From assembly GCA_031969915.1 (NCBI GenBank), contig DALYJJ010000025.1, forward strand, positions 1 to 54,406: DNA of 54,406 nucleotides. The letters are read 5' to 3'. Shown one piece after another: positions 8,079-16,700 of this stretch. The position numbers and the translations under genes were made by a program. The notes under the pieces were generated by a model. The model saw nothing but the letters and a program-made list of their open reading frames with translations. It searched no databases and was not told the DNA's origin. How positions within the stretch are numbered: the first letter of the stretch is position 1; each line of letters opens with the position of its first letter. The DNA comes from DALYJJ01 sp031969915 (lineage in GTDB: Bacteria > Acidobacteriota > Terriglobia > Bryobacterales > Bryobacteraceae).

Positions 8079-8426
8079 ATGCCACCCATTCAGCTTTCCA
8101 GCGGCCGCGTTGCAATGCCAAACCTTGGTCCTGTAGGCGAGAGAAAGCCGGGCTACTCTCCGGCCCATTCCGGCGGCTCACCTGGCGAGACATTGCCGAT
8201 CCCGGAGAAACGCGATCCGATCCCCAAGGTGCTAAACCTCAAGGAGGCGGCTGCGTTCGTGCGCTGCTCCAAGGCGCACCTCTGCAACATCCTAAATGGC
8301 AAGGTTCGCGACATCCCACGTCTACCCGCCGTTCGCGTTGGTCGTCGCGTCTTGTTCCGTAGAGAGTCGCTTGAACAGTGGCTTCGCGACGTCGAAGCCA
8401 CGCAGGGGGGTCGGGGCTTCTATTGA
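8079..8426 (+). CDS. excisionase-like HTH protein
   Basis: This 115-residue protein has a basic, disordered N-terminus and a C-terminal winged HTH of the DNA-binding excisionase (HTH_17/MerR-like) type. The family pattern is LNLKEAAAFVRCSKAHLCNI, then a wing with AVRVGRRVLFRRESLEQWL. Such proteins bend DNA at attachment sites and steer integrase toward excision. It lies 87 bases upstream of the chosen integrase start on the same strand, the typical xis-int arrangement. The ATG at 8115 is an alternative start; the fold itself begins near residue 50, so the choice does not affect function. Confidence 0.75.
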   Translation: MPPIQLSSGRVAMPNLGPVGERKPGYSPAHSGGSPGETLPIPEKRDPIPKVLNLKEAAAFVRCSKAHLCNILNGKVRDIPRLPAVRVGRRVLFRRESLEQWLRDVEATQGGRGFY

Positions 8427-8513
8427 AGCGCCCCCCAGTCCACTTGGCGTCAGGAGGTGGTAGGGTCGGCCTCAGACCAGAAACGTCCGCCTCGACGCCG
8501 GAAAGGAATAACC

Positions 8514-9704
8514 TTGCGTCGAAAGCGATTTCAGCGCGGCTGTGTCAGGAAGGTGAAGCACGGCAAACGCTGGGTATGGATTGGGAAGTTCTACGAGGAC
8601 GGAATCGGGAGGACAAGGGTCCTTGGGCACTGTGCCGAGATGACCGAAGGAGCGGCGCTTGCCAAGTTGCAGGAGTATCTCCGCCCAATCAACGAGACAG
8701 CCGGAATGCGTCAAGGCGCGCCATCGAATTTCGAGGCGTACGTCAAGAACGTGTACCTGCCGCAACGGCGCAAGAAGTGGAAGGACTCGACAGATACAAC
8801 CACAACGCAAACAATCGAGCTACACCTGATACCCGCCTTCGGGCGCTACGAGTTGAAGGACATCACGCGAGACCGGCTCCAGGCGTTCCTCGACACGAAG
8901 GCTCAGGCTGGTCTGTCACGAAGCGTCGTCAGTCATCTCCGCTGGGACCTCAACGCCATATTCAAGATGGCTTCCGAAGACGCGCTCGTGCAAGGCAACC
9001 CCGCTGGCTCGCTAGTGGTTCCGCGGTCTGCGAAGACAGCAGAGAAGCATACGCTCACGAAAGAGGAGTTGCTGACTGCCCTCTCCATTCTTGATGTGCG
9101 CGAGCGGATCATCTTCTTGCTGGCCGTTCTTGTGGGGCTTCGGCCCAGCGAGATCTTCGCTCTCCGTTGGAGCAAAGTGAGTCCTGAAATGGTCGTAGTC
9201 GCCGAGAGGGTATACCGCGGCCTTAGCGACGATCCGAAGTCGGAGCGAGGCAAGCGAAAAGCGGCTTTGCCCCCGGACTTGGCAAAGGACATGCAGGCCT
9301 GGAGGGAGATCTCGATCGACGATTCCCCCGATGCCCTGGTCTTCCCATCCGAGAAGGGCACGTACATGTCGAGGGACAACTTTCTTCGACGAAACCTGCA
9401 GAGCAAGCTCGAAAAAGTGGGGCTTGGCTGGATCAACTTCCAGGTCCTGCGCAGAACTCAGGCGAGCCTCAGCCATGAGGAGGGCATCGATCCGAAGGTG
9501 TCTGCGGACCAGCGGGGCCACGCTATCGGAGTCGCGATCGACACGTACACGACTACAGATCTTTCGAGCCGAAAGCGGGCCGTGACCCAACTGGAAGCAG
9601 CGTTGCGCCGGGCTCGCGAGGAGTCGGCAAAATCGGGCGAGCCTGAGGCTCAACCGCGTTTTCAAGGTAAACAGGGTAAAGAAGAGGAGGGCAATTCCCG
9701 GTAA
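8514..9704 (+). CDS. tyrosine recombinase / site-specific integrase
   Basis: This is a 396-residue tyrosine recombinase. It has an N-terminal AP2-like or arm-binding region, a SAM-like core-binding domain (about 65-160) and a catalytic domain. Catalytic residues by motif are R210 (GLRPSEI), R313, H336 (RGHA) and nucleophile Y345 (DTYTTTD). The usual His of box II (HxxR) is Gln (Q310). The TTG at 8514 is chosen because AAAGGA lies 6 bases upstream. The earlier GTG at 8457 sits inside its own AGGAGG sequence with no spacing, so it is unlikely to be used. The gene ends 13 bases from the 3' end of tRNA-Gly, the probable attachment site. A new integration or excision event would be catalysed here. 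Confidence 0.92.
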   Translation: MRRKRFQRGCVRKVKHGKRWVWIGKFYEDGIGRTRVLGHCAEMTEGAALAKLQEYLRPINETAGMRQGAPSNFEAYVKNVYLPQRRKKWKDSTDTTTTQTIELHLIPAFGRYELKDITRDRLQAFLDTKAQAGLSRSVVSHLRWDLNAIFKMASEDALVQGNPAGSLVVPRSAKTAEKHTLTKEELLTALSILDVRERIIFLLAVLVGLRPSEIFALRWSKVSPEMVVVAERVYRGLSDDPKSERGKRKAALPPDLAKDMQAWREISIDDSPDALVFPSEKGTYMSRDNFLRRNLQSKLEKVGLGWINFQVLRRTQASLSHEEGIDPKVSADQRGHAIGVAIDTYTTTDLSSRKRAVTQLEAALRRAREESAKSGEPEAQPRFQGKQGKEEEGNSR

Positions 9705-9717
9705 GCTATTGATTTGA

Positions 9718-9792
<75 letters not shown>

Positions 9793-9923
9793 TCGGCTTC
9801 TGCGACAGGAACGGCGCTTGGGCGGCGCCTTCCATTCTCGCTTCAGATTCTACCGCAGTCCTCGACTGTCTCGCCATCGAATAGGCCTCCGGTGCCTCCG
9901 GTCGCGGCAGCACTGCAGCGCGG

Positions 9924-10373
9924 CTACGGCGCCATCTTCGGATTACAGACCGGCCAGGGGGAGAATCCGACCGCGAGGTCCTTGCGCTCCACCCACAGAA
10001 GGGTCTTCTCGCCGTTGGGAAGATCGGCGGACGTGATAATGCCGGCCGTGCAGGATCGCTGTTTCCGCAGTTTCAGGCCCGCCGGATCGGCGTACTTGCT
10101 CTCCGGGCCCCAATCCTTCAGGAATTCGGCGTAGGGATACTGCCGGCAAGGGCTGGCCACGCTACAGCCCCAGGTCTCGTAAGCAGCCGGGTAGTCGCGG
10201 GCCTGCAGGCGCTCCACAAAGAGGCGGGCGCGCTTCTCCTCCGGGTAATCGCGGAACAGGTAGTAGCCGACACCTCCGGCCAGAGCCGATACCAGCGCCG
10301 TGATCCACAGGATGCGGATCACTCGCTCGCGGCGGGCATCGGCGGCGCCGTAGGTGTCGAGGTACCCCGTCAT
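9924..10373 (-). CDS. single-pass membrane protein of unknown function
   Basis: This 149-residue protein has a short cytoplasmic head, one membrane segment (about 21-42), and a roughly 105-residue extracytoplasmic domain with four Cys (WGC, PC, SC, VC) that could form disulfides. It also has conserved-looking aromatic motifs (ETWGC, WGPES, LLWVERKD). The ATG at 10373 lies 4 bases after the OmpH-like gene's stop, so the two are co-transcribed. The topology resembles small cytochrome-oxidase assembly (Coa1-like) proteins, but I cannot support that name from sequence alone. Confidence 0.7.
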   Translation of the reverse strand: MTGYLDTYGAADARRERVIRILWITALVSALAGGVGYYLFRDYPEEKRARLFVERLQARDYPAAYETWGCSVASPCRQYPYAEFLKDWGPESKYADPAGLKLRKQRSCTAGIITSADLPNGEKTLLWVERKDLAVGFSPWPVCNPKMAP

Positions 10374-10377
10374 CCGG

Positions 10378-10878
10378 CTACTTGGCGGGGTGCGCCTTGT
10401 CGTACTCAGCGATGGCTTCGGCGGTGATGTCGGCGGCGGGCTTGAGGTAGACCAGGTTGCTCGCCTCCACCACCATGTCGAGACCCTTGGCTTCGGCGAT
10501 CTTCTGAACAACGGCGCGCATCCGGGCGCCGGCGCGCTGCAGAATGTCGTTGCGCTCGCGCTCCACATCCTGCTGCAGATCTTCCTGCACGCGCTGCAAA
10601 TCGCGCTGGCGCCGCTGGCCGGTGGCCTGCAACTCAGACTGCGCCTGCGGCGTCAGGTCCGGGGTTTGCAGCTTCTGCTGGATGCTCTGGAGCTCGTTTT
10701 GGAGCTTGGTGAGCTGTTCCGAGCGGGGCTTAAACCGGGCTTCCAGTTCGGCCGAGGCCTTCTTGATTTCGGCCGTATCGACGAGCGCTCTCTGAATGTC
10801 GATGACGCCAACCTTCGACTGCGCGAACAGGCTGCCGCTCAAGAGAAACGCGGTGGACAGAAACAACAAACACTTCAT
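10378..10878 (-). CDS. OmpH/Skp-family periplasmic chaperone
   Basis: This 166-residue protein has a cleavable signal peptide (about 1-20, ending FAQ). The mature start SKVGVIDIQRAL is the typical OmpH/Skp beginning. It is followed by long amphipathic helices rich in Gln, Glu and Arg (about 40-120), the tentacle coiled coil, and a C-terminal strand region with GLDMVVEASNLVYL. Skp holds unfolded outer-membrane proteins in the periplasm. A clean AGGAG site lies 9 bases before the ATG. It follows groES by 38 bases rather than sitting in the usual bamA-lpxD cluster. Confidence 0.9.
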   Translation of the reverse strand: MKCLLFLSTAFLLSGSLFAQSKVGVIDIQRALVDTAEIKKASAELEARFKPRSEQLTKLQNELQSIQQKLQTPDLTPQAQSELQATGQRRQRDLQRVQEDLQQDVERERNDILQRAGARMRAVVQKIAEAKGLDMVVEASNLVYLKPAADITAEAIAEYDKAHPAK

Positions 10879-10916
10879 TGACGGACGCTCCTAAATGGGA
10901 TCGACGCGAGCGGGCG

Positions 10917-11207
10917 CTACTTGGTTAGCACGCCGAGGATTTCGTCCTCGCGAAGAATCAGATACTCTACTCCCTCGATTTTGACATCACTGCCGGAGTA
11001 CTTGCCGAACAGGATCCGGTCGCCGGGCTGGACATCGATCGCGGCGCGGGCCCCGGAGTCGAGCAGCTTGCCGTTACCCACGGCGATCACTTCGGCCTGC
11101 TGCGGGCGCTCCTTGGCGGTATCGGGAATGATGATCCCGCCTTGCCGGCTTTCCTCTTCCTCAAGGCGGCGCACGAGGACGCGATCGTGAAGGGGACGGA
11201 TTTGCAT
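10917..11207 (-). CDS. groES: co-chaperonin GroES
   Basis: This 96-residue protein has the standard GroES length and motifs. They are LHDRVLVRRLEEE at the start, the mobile loop with GGIIIPDTAKERPQQ, and then GDRILFGKYSGSDVKI and LREDEILGV. It caps GroEL in assisted protein folding. The ATG is fixed by an AAGGAG site 9 bases upstream. No groEL follows: the next gene is an OmpH/Skp chaperone. GroEL is therefore encoded elsewhere, or this is a second, separate groES copy. No CIRCE inverted repeat is visible upstream. Confidence 0.96.
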   Translation of the reverse strand: MQIRPLHDRVLVRRLEEEESRQGGIIIPDTAKERPQQAEVIAVGNGKLLDSGARAAIDVQPGDRILFGKYSGSDVKIEGVEYLILREDEILGVLTK

Positions 11208-11264
11208 TGCGGAACTCTCCTTCTGGCGGACTTCGTGCGCGCCGGCGCGCGGAGTCCGAACGTC

Positions 11265-11294
11265 ACTATAGCACAGGCCTGCGGCGGGCCAGAA
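11265..11294 (-). promoter_or_regulatory. possible sigma-70-like promoter for groES
   Basis: On the minus strand a TTCTGG (-35-like) is followed after 18 bases by TATAGT (-10-like, 5 of 6 consensus). It overlaps the stop codon of the YfhO-like gene and lies about 58 bases before the groES start. The -35 is weak, so this is tentative. Confidence 0.3.
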
Positions 11295-13269
11295 CAGCGC
11301 CCGCGCCGAGAAGAGCGGCGGAGACCAGGCTGATCCCCGCGCCGGGCGCAAAGCCGGGTGTTGTGTATCGCAAGACCACCTCGTGTTGGCCCGCCGGGAC
11401 GACGATTCCGATCAGCGCGTGATCGACGGCCACCACCGCCGCCGGAGCGCCGTCCACCGCTGCCGTCCAGCCCGGATAGTAGGGAACGGCGAACCGCAGC
11501 AGGGACGGCTTGGCGGTGGAGGTCTTCATCCGGTAGAGGTGATCCAGCCGTTCAACGAGTTCGACGGCCCCTTTCGGGTCCTGCTCCGGGACGGCCGTGC
11601 CCGTTGCCACCAGCGCGCCCGAGCGGGGATCGTGTTTCGCCAGCGCAGCGCGGGGGTCGGCGACCGGCAGCACGGCGGGTACGAAGTGGACGAAGGGCAG
11701 CTTCTCGAAGTTGCGATAGATGCCGCCCGCGTTCATATCGAGCGTCGCGCTCACGTTCAGCGCATTGACGAGCTTCGGATTCGCCTTGGCGGCTTCCATG
11801 TACTCCGCGTAGCGGGAGAGTTGAAGGGGATTGTAGCCGAAGGTGGCTTGCGTCCGCGTATCGAGCGGGTGGTTCTGCGGGCCGAAACTGGCGGAGATGT
11901 AGGGGGCGTGCAGTCGCGTCTGGGGGGCGATCAGCGGCACCAGTTTGGCGGTGAAGAAGTCCAAGCCCGTTCCGTACAGTTCGGCGAAGCTCTGCCGCGC
12001 ATAGGTGAGTGGGTTGCTCCAGGCGTTGGCCCACGCCAGGTTGAGGGCGAAGACGGCGATCAACACGGGCGCTACGATGCGGCTCGGAAACCGGGCCTCG
12101 AGACGCTGAAGGCCGGCCGCGGCCAGGATGGCCAAGGCGAGCGCGATCACAAACCAGATGTGGACCGGTGCGCGAACGGCCGCAAAACCAGGAAGTAAGG
12201 CCACCACGCGGTAAAGGCCAGCCGACGGGCCGAGAGCGTACCAGACGGGAAACACCAGCAGAGCCAGTGCCGGCGCCCTTGCCGCGCGGAGCGACAGACC
12301 GACAGCGGCTAGCGGCAGCAGCAGAAAACCCGCATGGAAGTAGTGCTGTGTGCGGTCCACCGGGCCCTTGTAGGTGCCGCCTTGGACCCCCGTGGCGTCC
12401 GGGGCAACGAGTGTGACCAGCGTGGACGGGCTTAGGGGCGCGTCGGTCCGCTGTGAGAAGTCCGCGGCCGCGCGGATGGAATTCGCGGTGAGCACCAGGC
12501 CGGGCCACACCTGCACGGCGGCCAAGCCGGCTGAAAGCAGCGCAGCCAGCGCCAGCGCTGGAACGCGGCGCAGGCGGCTCCGGTCCTCGGCAACGCGCCA
12601 GGCGGCGAAGAGCAAGCACGCCGACGCCGAGTAGAGGGCCGTCTGAAAGTGACCGGGGAGGATGGCCAGGGCGCCGGCCGCCGCCGCCCCGAGCCATGCC
12701 TTCGTGCGGCCGCTCGCGAGGAAACGGTCCACTCCCAGCAAAATCCACGGCAGCCATGACGCTGTCTGAAACAGACCTACGTGCGAACTGTGGCCCGCGA
12801 AGAAGCCGGAGAAGGCGTACACCAACGCCCCAAGAACGGCCGCCGGCGCGGAGAGCGTGAGGTTCCGGAGGAACAGAAACGTGCCGGCCAGAGCCAGGGC
12901 GCTGTGCAGGATCAGCTCCCACTGAATGGCGGAAGGCGGGACTCCAAACAGGAAGAACGGCCAGTTCAACGGATACCACGCGCCCACCTGTGGGTCTGAG
13001 AGAAACGGGAAGCCGGAGAACAGAAACGGGGTCCAATGGGGAAACTGGCCGGAGCGGACCGTCTCGGCGAAGTAGCGCTGGCTGCTCCAGTGGACATCGA
13101 CGGCGTCCCATTGAATGCTGGTGTTCGACGACGTGATCGGCTGCCAATAGAAGAGAAGGAGCGCGGCCAGGAATACGGCAGTTGGAAGGATCCACTCGGG
13201 CAGACGGATGGGCTCCTTCGGCGGCCCCTCCAGGACGGCCGGCGCTTTGGCGGGCTTACGGCGGCTCAT
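11266..13269 (-). CDS. YfhO-family multi-pass membrane protein
   Basis: This is a 667-residue protein with about twelve hydrophobic segments and a C-terminal extracytoplasmic domain (about 430-640). A conserved early loop carries the family features WDAVDVHW, FPHWTPFLFSGFPFLSDPQ and YPLNWPFFL. This matches the YfhO group of GT-C-like membrane proteins, which decorate cell-wall or exopolysaccharide glycans with sugars from lipid donors in Gram-positives. The role in Acidobacteria is untested. The start overlaps the stop of the phosphatase gene by ATGA, so both are in one operon with DUF4920. A final membrane helix (about 640-660) precedes an RRR tail. Confidence 0.8.
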   Translation of the reverse strand: MSRRKPAKAPAVLEGPPKEPIRLPEWILPTAVFLAALLLFYWQPITSSNTSIQWDAVDVHWSSQRYFAETVRSGQFPHWTPFLFSGFPFLSDPQVGAWYPLNWPFFLFGVPPSAIQWELILHSALALAGTFLFLRNLTLSAPAAVLGALVYAFSGFFAGHSSHVGLFQTASWLPWILLGVDRFLASGRTKAWLGAAAAGALAILPGHFQTALYSASACLLFAAWRVAEDRSRLRRVPALALAALLSAGLAAVQVWPGLVLTANSIRAAADFSQRTDAPLSPSTLVTLVAPDATGVQGGTYKGPVDRTQHYFHAGFLLLPLAAVGLSLRAARAPALALLVFPVWYALGPSAGLYRVVALLPGFAAVRAPVHIWFVIALALAILAAAGLQRLEARFPSRIVAPVLIAVFALNLAWANAWSNPLTYARQSFAELYGTGLDFFTAKLVPLIAPQTRLHAPYISASFGPQNHPLDTRTQATFGYNPLQLSRYAEYMEAAKANPKLVNALNVSATLDMNAGGIYRNFEKLPFVHFVPAVLPVADPRAALAKHDPRSGALVATGTAVPEQDPKGAVELVERLDHLYRMKTSTAKPSLLRFAVPYYPGWTAAVDGAPAAVVAVDHALIGIVVPAGQHEVVLRYTTPGFAPGAGISLVSAALLGAGAVLARRRPVL

Positions 13270-14831
13270 GGATGCAGCGCTTCAGTGAGGACGCGGCCGG
13301 CGCACCCGGAGGGGGTTGCGATCCGAAGGATCGCGCCGAGCGTGGGTGCGATGTCGTTGACCGCGATCCGGCCCGGATACGAACCCGGCCGGATGCCGGG
13401 GCCCATCAGGATGACGGGGACATGGGAGTCGTAGTTGTACGGCGAACCGTGAGAGGCGCCGGTGTCTTCCGCCTTATCGTCGAAGATCCAGTAGGGTGAC
13501 GCGATGATGAAGAGGTCGGAGGCGCGCTGATAGTGGAAGCCGTTGCGCACGCGGCGGGCGATGATGTCGTCGCCGGTCAGGCCCTGCTTGAGCTGCTCCC
13601 GCGTGTAGACGCGCGACACGGCGGGCAGGGCGCGCACCGCCTCCGCGGCCACGTTTTGCACCTCGCCCAGATCGAGCCCCTTGGCGCGAATCAGCGCGTG
13701 GTCCAGGAACGGCGCCGGGCCGCTTTTGCCGGCCACCCACTGCGCGGGGCCGTACTTGGCGGAGATCGCGTCCTCGGCCGTCTTCAACACCGCCGCTTCG
13801 ACGATCCGGCCCCCGGGCATCCGTCGCTGCCGGTTGAACTCGGGAACCGGCGCCACTCCGTGGTCCGCCGTGAAGACGACGAGAACGTTGGCCATGCCGA
13901 TGCGCCGGTCGAGGAAGTCGAACAGGCGCTGCAACTGGCGGTCGGTCACGATCGATACGTCCCGCACCTCGGGAGCGTCCGGCCCCACGTCGTGGCCGAT
14001 GTCGTCGTTCGACGAGAAGCTGATCGAAAGAACGTCGGTGCCGGGGCCGGCTCCGAGTTTTTCCGCGTCGATCGCGCGCTCGGCGAAGTCCACCAGGATC
14101 TCATTGCCCCAGGAGCTGTTGAGCAGCGCCGAGTAGTAGGCCCGTCCACGCGCCGCCGGAAGCTTTCCGAACAGCGTCGCCGGCGCGGCGTCCTGCACCT
14201 TTGAAACCGGCGTCCACTCTTTGCCCAGGAACCGGTCCACGGAACGCGCGGTGTTGAAGCTGCTCACCCACTCCGGCAACTCAGGGAAGTAATAGGTGCT
14301 GCTCACGAAGTTCCCCGTGTCGCGGTCGAACCAGTAAGCGCCGTCGGCCATCCGGCCCACGGTCAGAATCGCGCTGCGGTCTTTGATCGAAATGCCGATC
14401 GCTTTCGAACGGCGGCCGGCCATCTTGAGTTCGTCGGCGACCGTGCTCACCAGGAAGCGCCGGGGCGACGCGGCGCGGCGATTGGGCGCGGCGAGCGTCG
14501 TCTCCTTGAAATCGGTGATGCTCTCGACGGTCTTACCGGACTCGCGGTCGTACCACTCGTTGCCTACGATGCCGCTCACCGACGGCATCGCGCCGGAGAG
14601 GATCGTCGAGTGCCCCACCGCGGTGACGGTGGGAAAGTGCTCGTAGTGCGCCGAAGTGAAGACCGCGCCCTGTTCGAGCATGCGGGCAAGGCCGCCCTTG
14701 TATTCGGAACGGAACCGGGTGAGGTAGTCGTAACGGAATTGGTCGGCGACGATGGTGAGGACGAGCTTCGGATGAGGAGTCTGCGCGGAAAGGAGCGCCG
14801 CGCAGGCCAGCAGAACGGGAATGAGCTTCAT
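13266..14831 (-). CDS. PafA-like alkaline phosphatase / type I phosphodiesterase superfamily
   Basis: This 521-residue secreted protein has a signal peptide of about 16 residues. The alkaline phosphatase superfamily core is clear: metal ligand D30 in VADQFRYDY, a Thr nucleophile at T70 in the HFPTVTAVGHST context (as in PafA-type enzymes rather than the Ser of PhoA), and the metal-binding FTADHG motif near 323. Such enzymes release phosphate from diverse monoesters in the periplasm. It sits 3 bases after DUF4920 and overlaps the YfhO-type gene by ATGA. Substrate range is unknown; phosphodiesterase activity is an alternative. Confidence 0.85.
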   Translation of the reverse strand: MKLIPVLLACAALLSAQTPHPKLVLTIVADQFRYDYLTRFRSEYKGGLARMLEQGAVFTSAHYEHFPTVTAVGHSTILSGAMPSVSGIVGNEWYDRESGKTVESITDFKETTLAAPNRRAASPRRFLVSTVADELKMAGRRSKAIGISIKDRSAILTVGRMADGAYWFDRDTGNFVSSTYYFPELPEWVSSFNTARSVDRFLGKEWTPVSKVQDAAPATLFGKLPAARGRAYYSALLNSSWGNEILVDFAERAIDAEKLGAGPGTDVLSISFSSNDDIGHDVGPDAPEVRDVSIVTDRQLQRLFDFLDRRIGMANVLVVFTADHGVAPVPEFNRQRRMPGGRIVEAAVLKTAEDAISAKYGPAQWVAGKSGPAPFLDHALIRAKGLDLGEVQNVAAEAVRALPAVSRVYTREQLKQGLTGDDIIARRVRNGFHYQRASDLFIIASPYWIFDDKAEDTGASHGSPYNYDSHVPVILMGPGIRPGSYPGRIAVNDIAPTLGAILRIATPSGCAGRVLTEALHP

Positions 14832-14834
14832 TGC

Positions 14835-15290
14835 TTAGTGGGCCATCAAGACCGCGCCTGTCCCGTTGATCTGATAAACAGTGGCGCCGGACTTGACGGT
14901 GGCGGGATCGAACTTGCGGCCCTGCTCTTCGGCCTCGTGCTTGGCGCGATCGATGACCTGCTGCTTGGTCAGCTCCATCTTGGCGAGCTTGCCTTCCGCC
15001 ACGGCCATCTTACCCACCGAGTCTTTCGGGAAAACGATTTCACCATCCTTCACCTTGATGCGGACGGACTTGCCGGAAGCCGAATCCACAAGATTCATCC
15101 AGCAGCCCATGTTCTGGCAGACTTCGGTGACTTTGCCCTTCACCTGCACGGTCTTGCCGAGGTGAGCGTCGGGCGCGGCCATCAACTCGGCGACGGTGAC
15201 GGGCTTGTCCAGGGTGAGTGGTTGTCCCAGCTTCGTATCGGCTGCGAAGGATGCGAAGCACACGAGCAGTAAAAGAGCGAAGGTTCTCAT
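14835..15290 (-). CDS. DUF4920-type secreted OB-fold protein
   Basis: This 151-residue protein has a signal peptide (about 1-17). An OB-fold-like core follows, with GKTVQVKGKVTEVCQNMGCW and RIKVKDGEIVFP. The VC-xxx-GCW pair of Cys is the family hallmark and may bind metal or form a disulfide. The C-terminal helix is rich in Lys and Glu. No enzymatic role is established for the family. It is first in a tight run with the phosphatase and the YfhO-like gene, which suggests a shared envelope function. Confidence 0.75.
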   Translation of the reverse strand: MRTFALLLLVCFASFAADTKLGQPLTLDKPVTVAELMAAPDAHLGKTVQVKGKVTEVCQNMGCWMNLVDSASGKSVRIKVKDGEIVFPKDSVGKMAVAEGKLAKMELTKQQVIDRAKHEAEEQGRKFDPATVKSGATVYQINGTGAVLMAH

Positions 15291-15315
15291 GACCTGAATT
15301 ATCGCAAATCGCGCG

Positions 15316-15798
15316 TCACAGGAACGCCCGGATCAAACGCCGTTGGACCTCTTTCAGGTTGTCGTGCGCGGTGTCCAATTCGGCCAGCTTATCGCGCAGC
15401 ATGCGGATCAGTTGGGTGCGCTCGATGGCCCCTTGAATCACGAGCAGAAGCTGGGAGTTGTCCCACGGCTTTTCCAGGTACTGATACAGGCCGATGTCGT
15501 TGATCGCCTGGATCGCGCTCTGTTTGTCGGCATGGCCGGTGAGCAGGACGCGGGCCGCCTCCGGTTGATGTTCCTTGGCCTTCGCGAGCAGTTGAATGCC
15601 GTTCATCTTGGGCATCAGGTAATCGGTGACGACGACATCGATGGAGTTGGTCTCCAGGTGCCTGGCGGCATCCACGGGGCTGGTGAAGCCGTGGATGTTG
15701 TAGTCGGTCTCCAGGCGCAGGAACGCCCGGATGCTGGTGATCACCATCTCCTCGTCGTCGACCACCATTACCGATGGCCGTGGGTTCTTCGCTTCCAA
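15316..15798 (-). CDS. single-domain response regulator with C-terminal coiled coil
   Basis: This 160-residue protein has a receiver domain (about 9-125). It has the acidic pair D14-D15, phospho-acceptor D59 in VVVTDYLMP, Thr in LLTGHAD, and Lys in the YLEKPWDN loop. This last loop is typical of the PatA/HupR/RpfG receiver group. The last 30 residues form a short coiled coil with no output domain, so it likely acts by protein contact. It lies 18 bases after the histidine kinase, its probable partner. Confidence 0.9.
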   Translation of the reverse strand: MEAKNPRPSVMVVDDEEMVITSIRAFLRLETDYNIHGFTSPVDAARHLETNSIDVVVTDYLMPKMNGIQLLAKAKEHQPEAARVLLTGHADKQSAIQAINDIGLYQYLEKPWDNSQLLLVIQGAIERTQLIRMLRDKLAELDTAHDNLKEVQRRLIRAFL

Positions 15799-15816
15799 TG
15801 GTCCTCCGGGGTGCTG

Positions 15817-16644
15817 TTACTCCGCCGCTGGTTCTCGCTGCCGAATCGGGATGCGCACGTGAAACGTGGTGCCTACGCCGACTTCACTCTGAAACTCGAT
15901 CTCGCCGTGATGAGCATCCACCACGATCTCACGCGACATGGCCAGGCCGAGGCCGGTGCCGATGCCCAACGGCTTGGTGGAAAAACCGGTGGCGAAGATG
16001 CGTTCGCGGTCTTCCGGCTTGATGCCGTGCCCGGTATCGGCGATGGTGACATGCGCGCAGGCATCGTCCCGCCAGGTGCGGACGCGCACCTCGCCTTCGC
16101 CTTCGATCGACTGTCCGGCGTTCACCAACAAGTTGAGAAACACCTGATTCAGAAGCTGCGGGTAGCATTCGATTGCGGGCAGGTCGCCGAACTCGGTGTG
16201 CACCTGGACGCGGCGGCGGAACTCGCAATCGCTCAGCTTGATGGTGTTACGCAGGATCTCGTTCAGGTCCGCCTGGCGAAGGTCGCCTTCGTCCACCCGG
16301 GCGAAGGTTTTCAGGCTGCGGACCACCGAGGAGATCCGTTCACAAGCGATCTTGTCGACCGCGGCCAGGGACGCAGCGGTCTCCAGGATCTCGTGGACGC
16401 GCTCCGGTGCGCCGCTCCCGGCAAGCAGTTTCTTCATCTGGGCCAGACACCGCAGCGTAACTTCGTTGTTGGAAAGGATCGATCCGATCGGCGTGTTGAT
16501 CTCGTGAATGATCCCGGTCACCAGGCGGCCGATGGAGACCATCTTGTACGCTTCGGCGAGTTTGCGCCGCGTGGTCTCGAGTTCCTGCCGGAGTTGCTCG
16601 AGTTCCGGCGTCCCGGCGCCCACCGCGCTACGTTCGTCCGTCAT
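15817..16644 (-). CDS. histidine kinase without sensor domain
   Basis: This 275-residue cytoplasmic kinase starts with a short coiled coil (about 12-35). It then has the H-box with phospho-acceptor H47 (GIIHEINTPIGSI), the N-box (NQVFLNLLVNAGQSIE), and G-boxes (DTGHGIKPEDRERIF and GTGLGLAMS). There is no transmembrane or PAS sensor, so the input probably comes from a partner protein bound to the coiled coil. The ATG at 16644 was chosen because the sequence upstream lacks kinase features. It is followed by the receiver protein on the same strand. Confidence 0.9.
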   Translation of the reverse strand: MTDERSAVGAGTPELEQLRQELETTRRKLAEAYKMVSIGRLVTGIIHEINTPIGSILSNNEVTLRCLAQMKKLLAGSGAPERVHEILETAASLAAVDKIACERISSVVRSLKTFARVDEGDLRQADLNEILRNTIKLSDCEFRRRVQVHTEFGDLPAIECYPQLLNQVFLNLLVNAGQSIEGEGEVRVRTWRDDACAHVTIADTGHGIKPEDRERIFATGFSTKPLGIGTGLGLAMSREIVVDAHHGEIEFQSEVGVGTTFHVRIPIRQREPAAE

Positions 16645-16700
16645 GGCCGCTCCACCCCTTCGATTATAGGCCTGCCGTGGAGGCGCACCGGCGGGCCCCA

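Noticed and set aside
11552..13195. Alternative minus-strand frame of 547 codons over the YfhO-like gene
   Set aside because: Same strand but a different frame from a clear membrane protein; composition is Arg/Pro-rich as expected for a shifted GC-rich frame.
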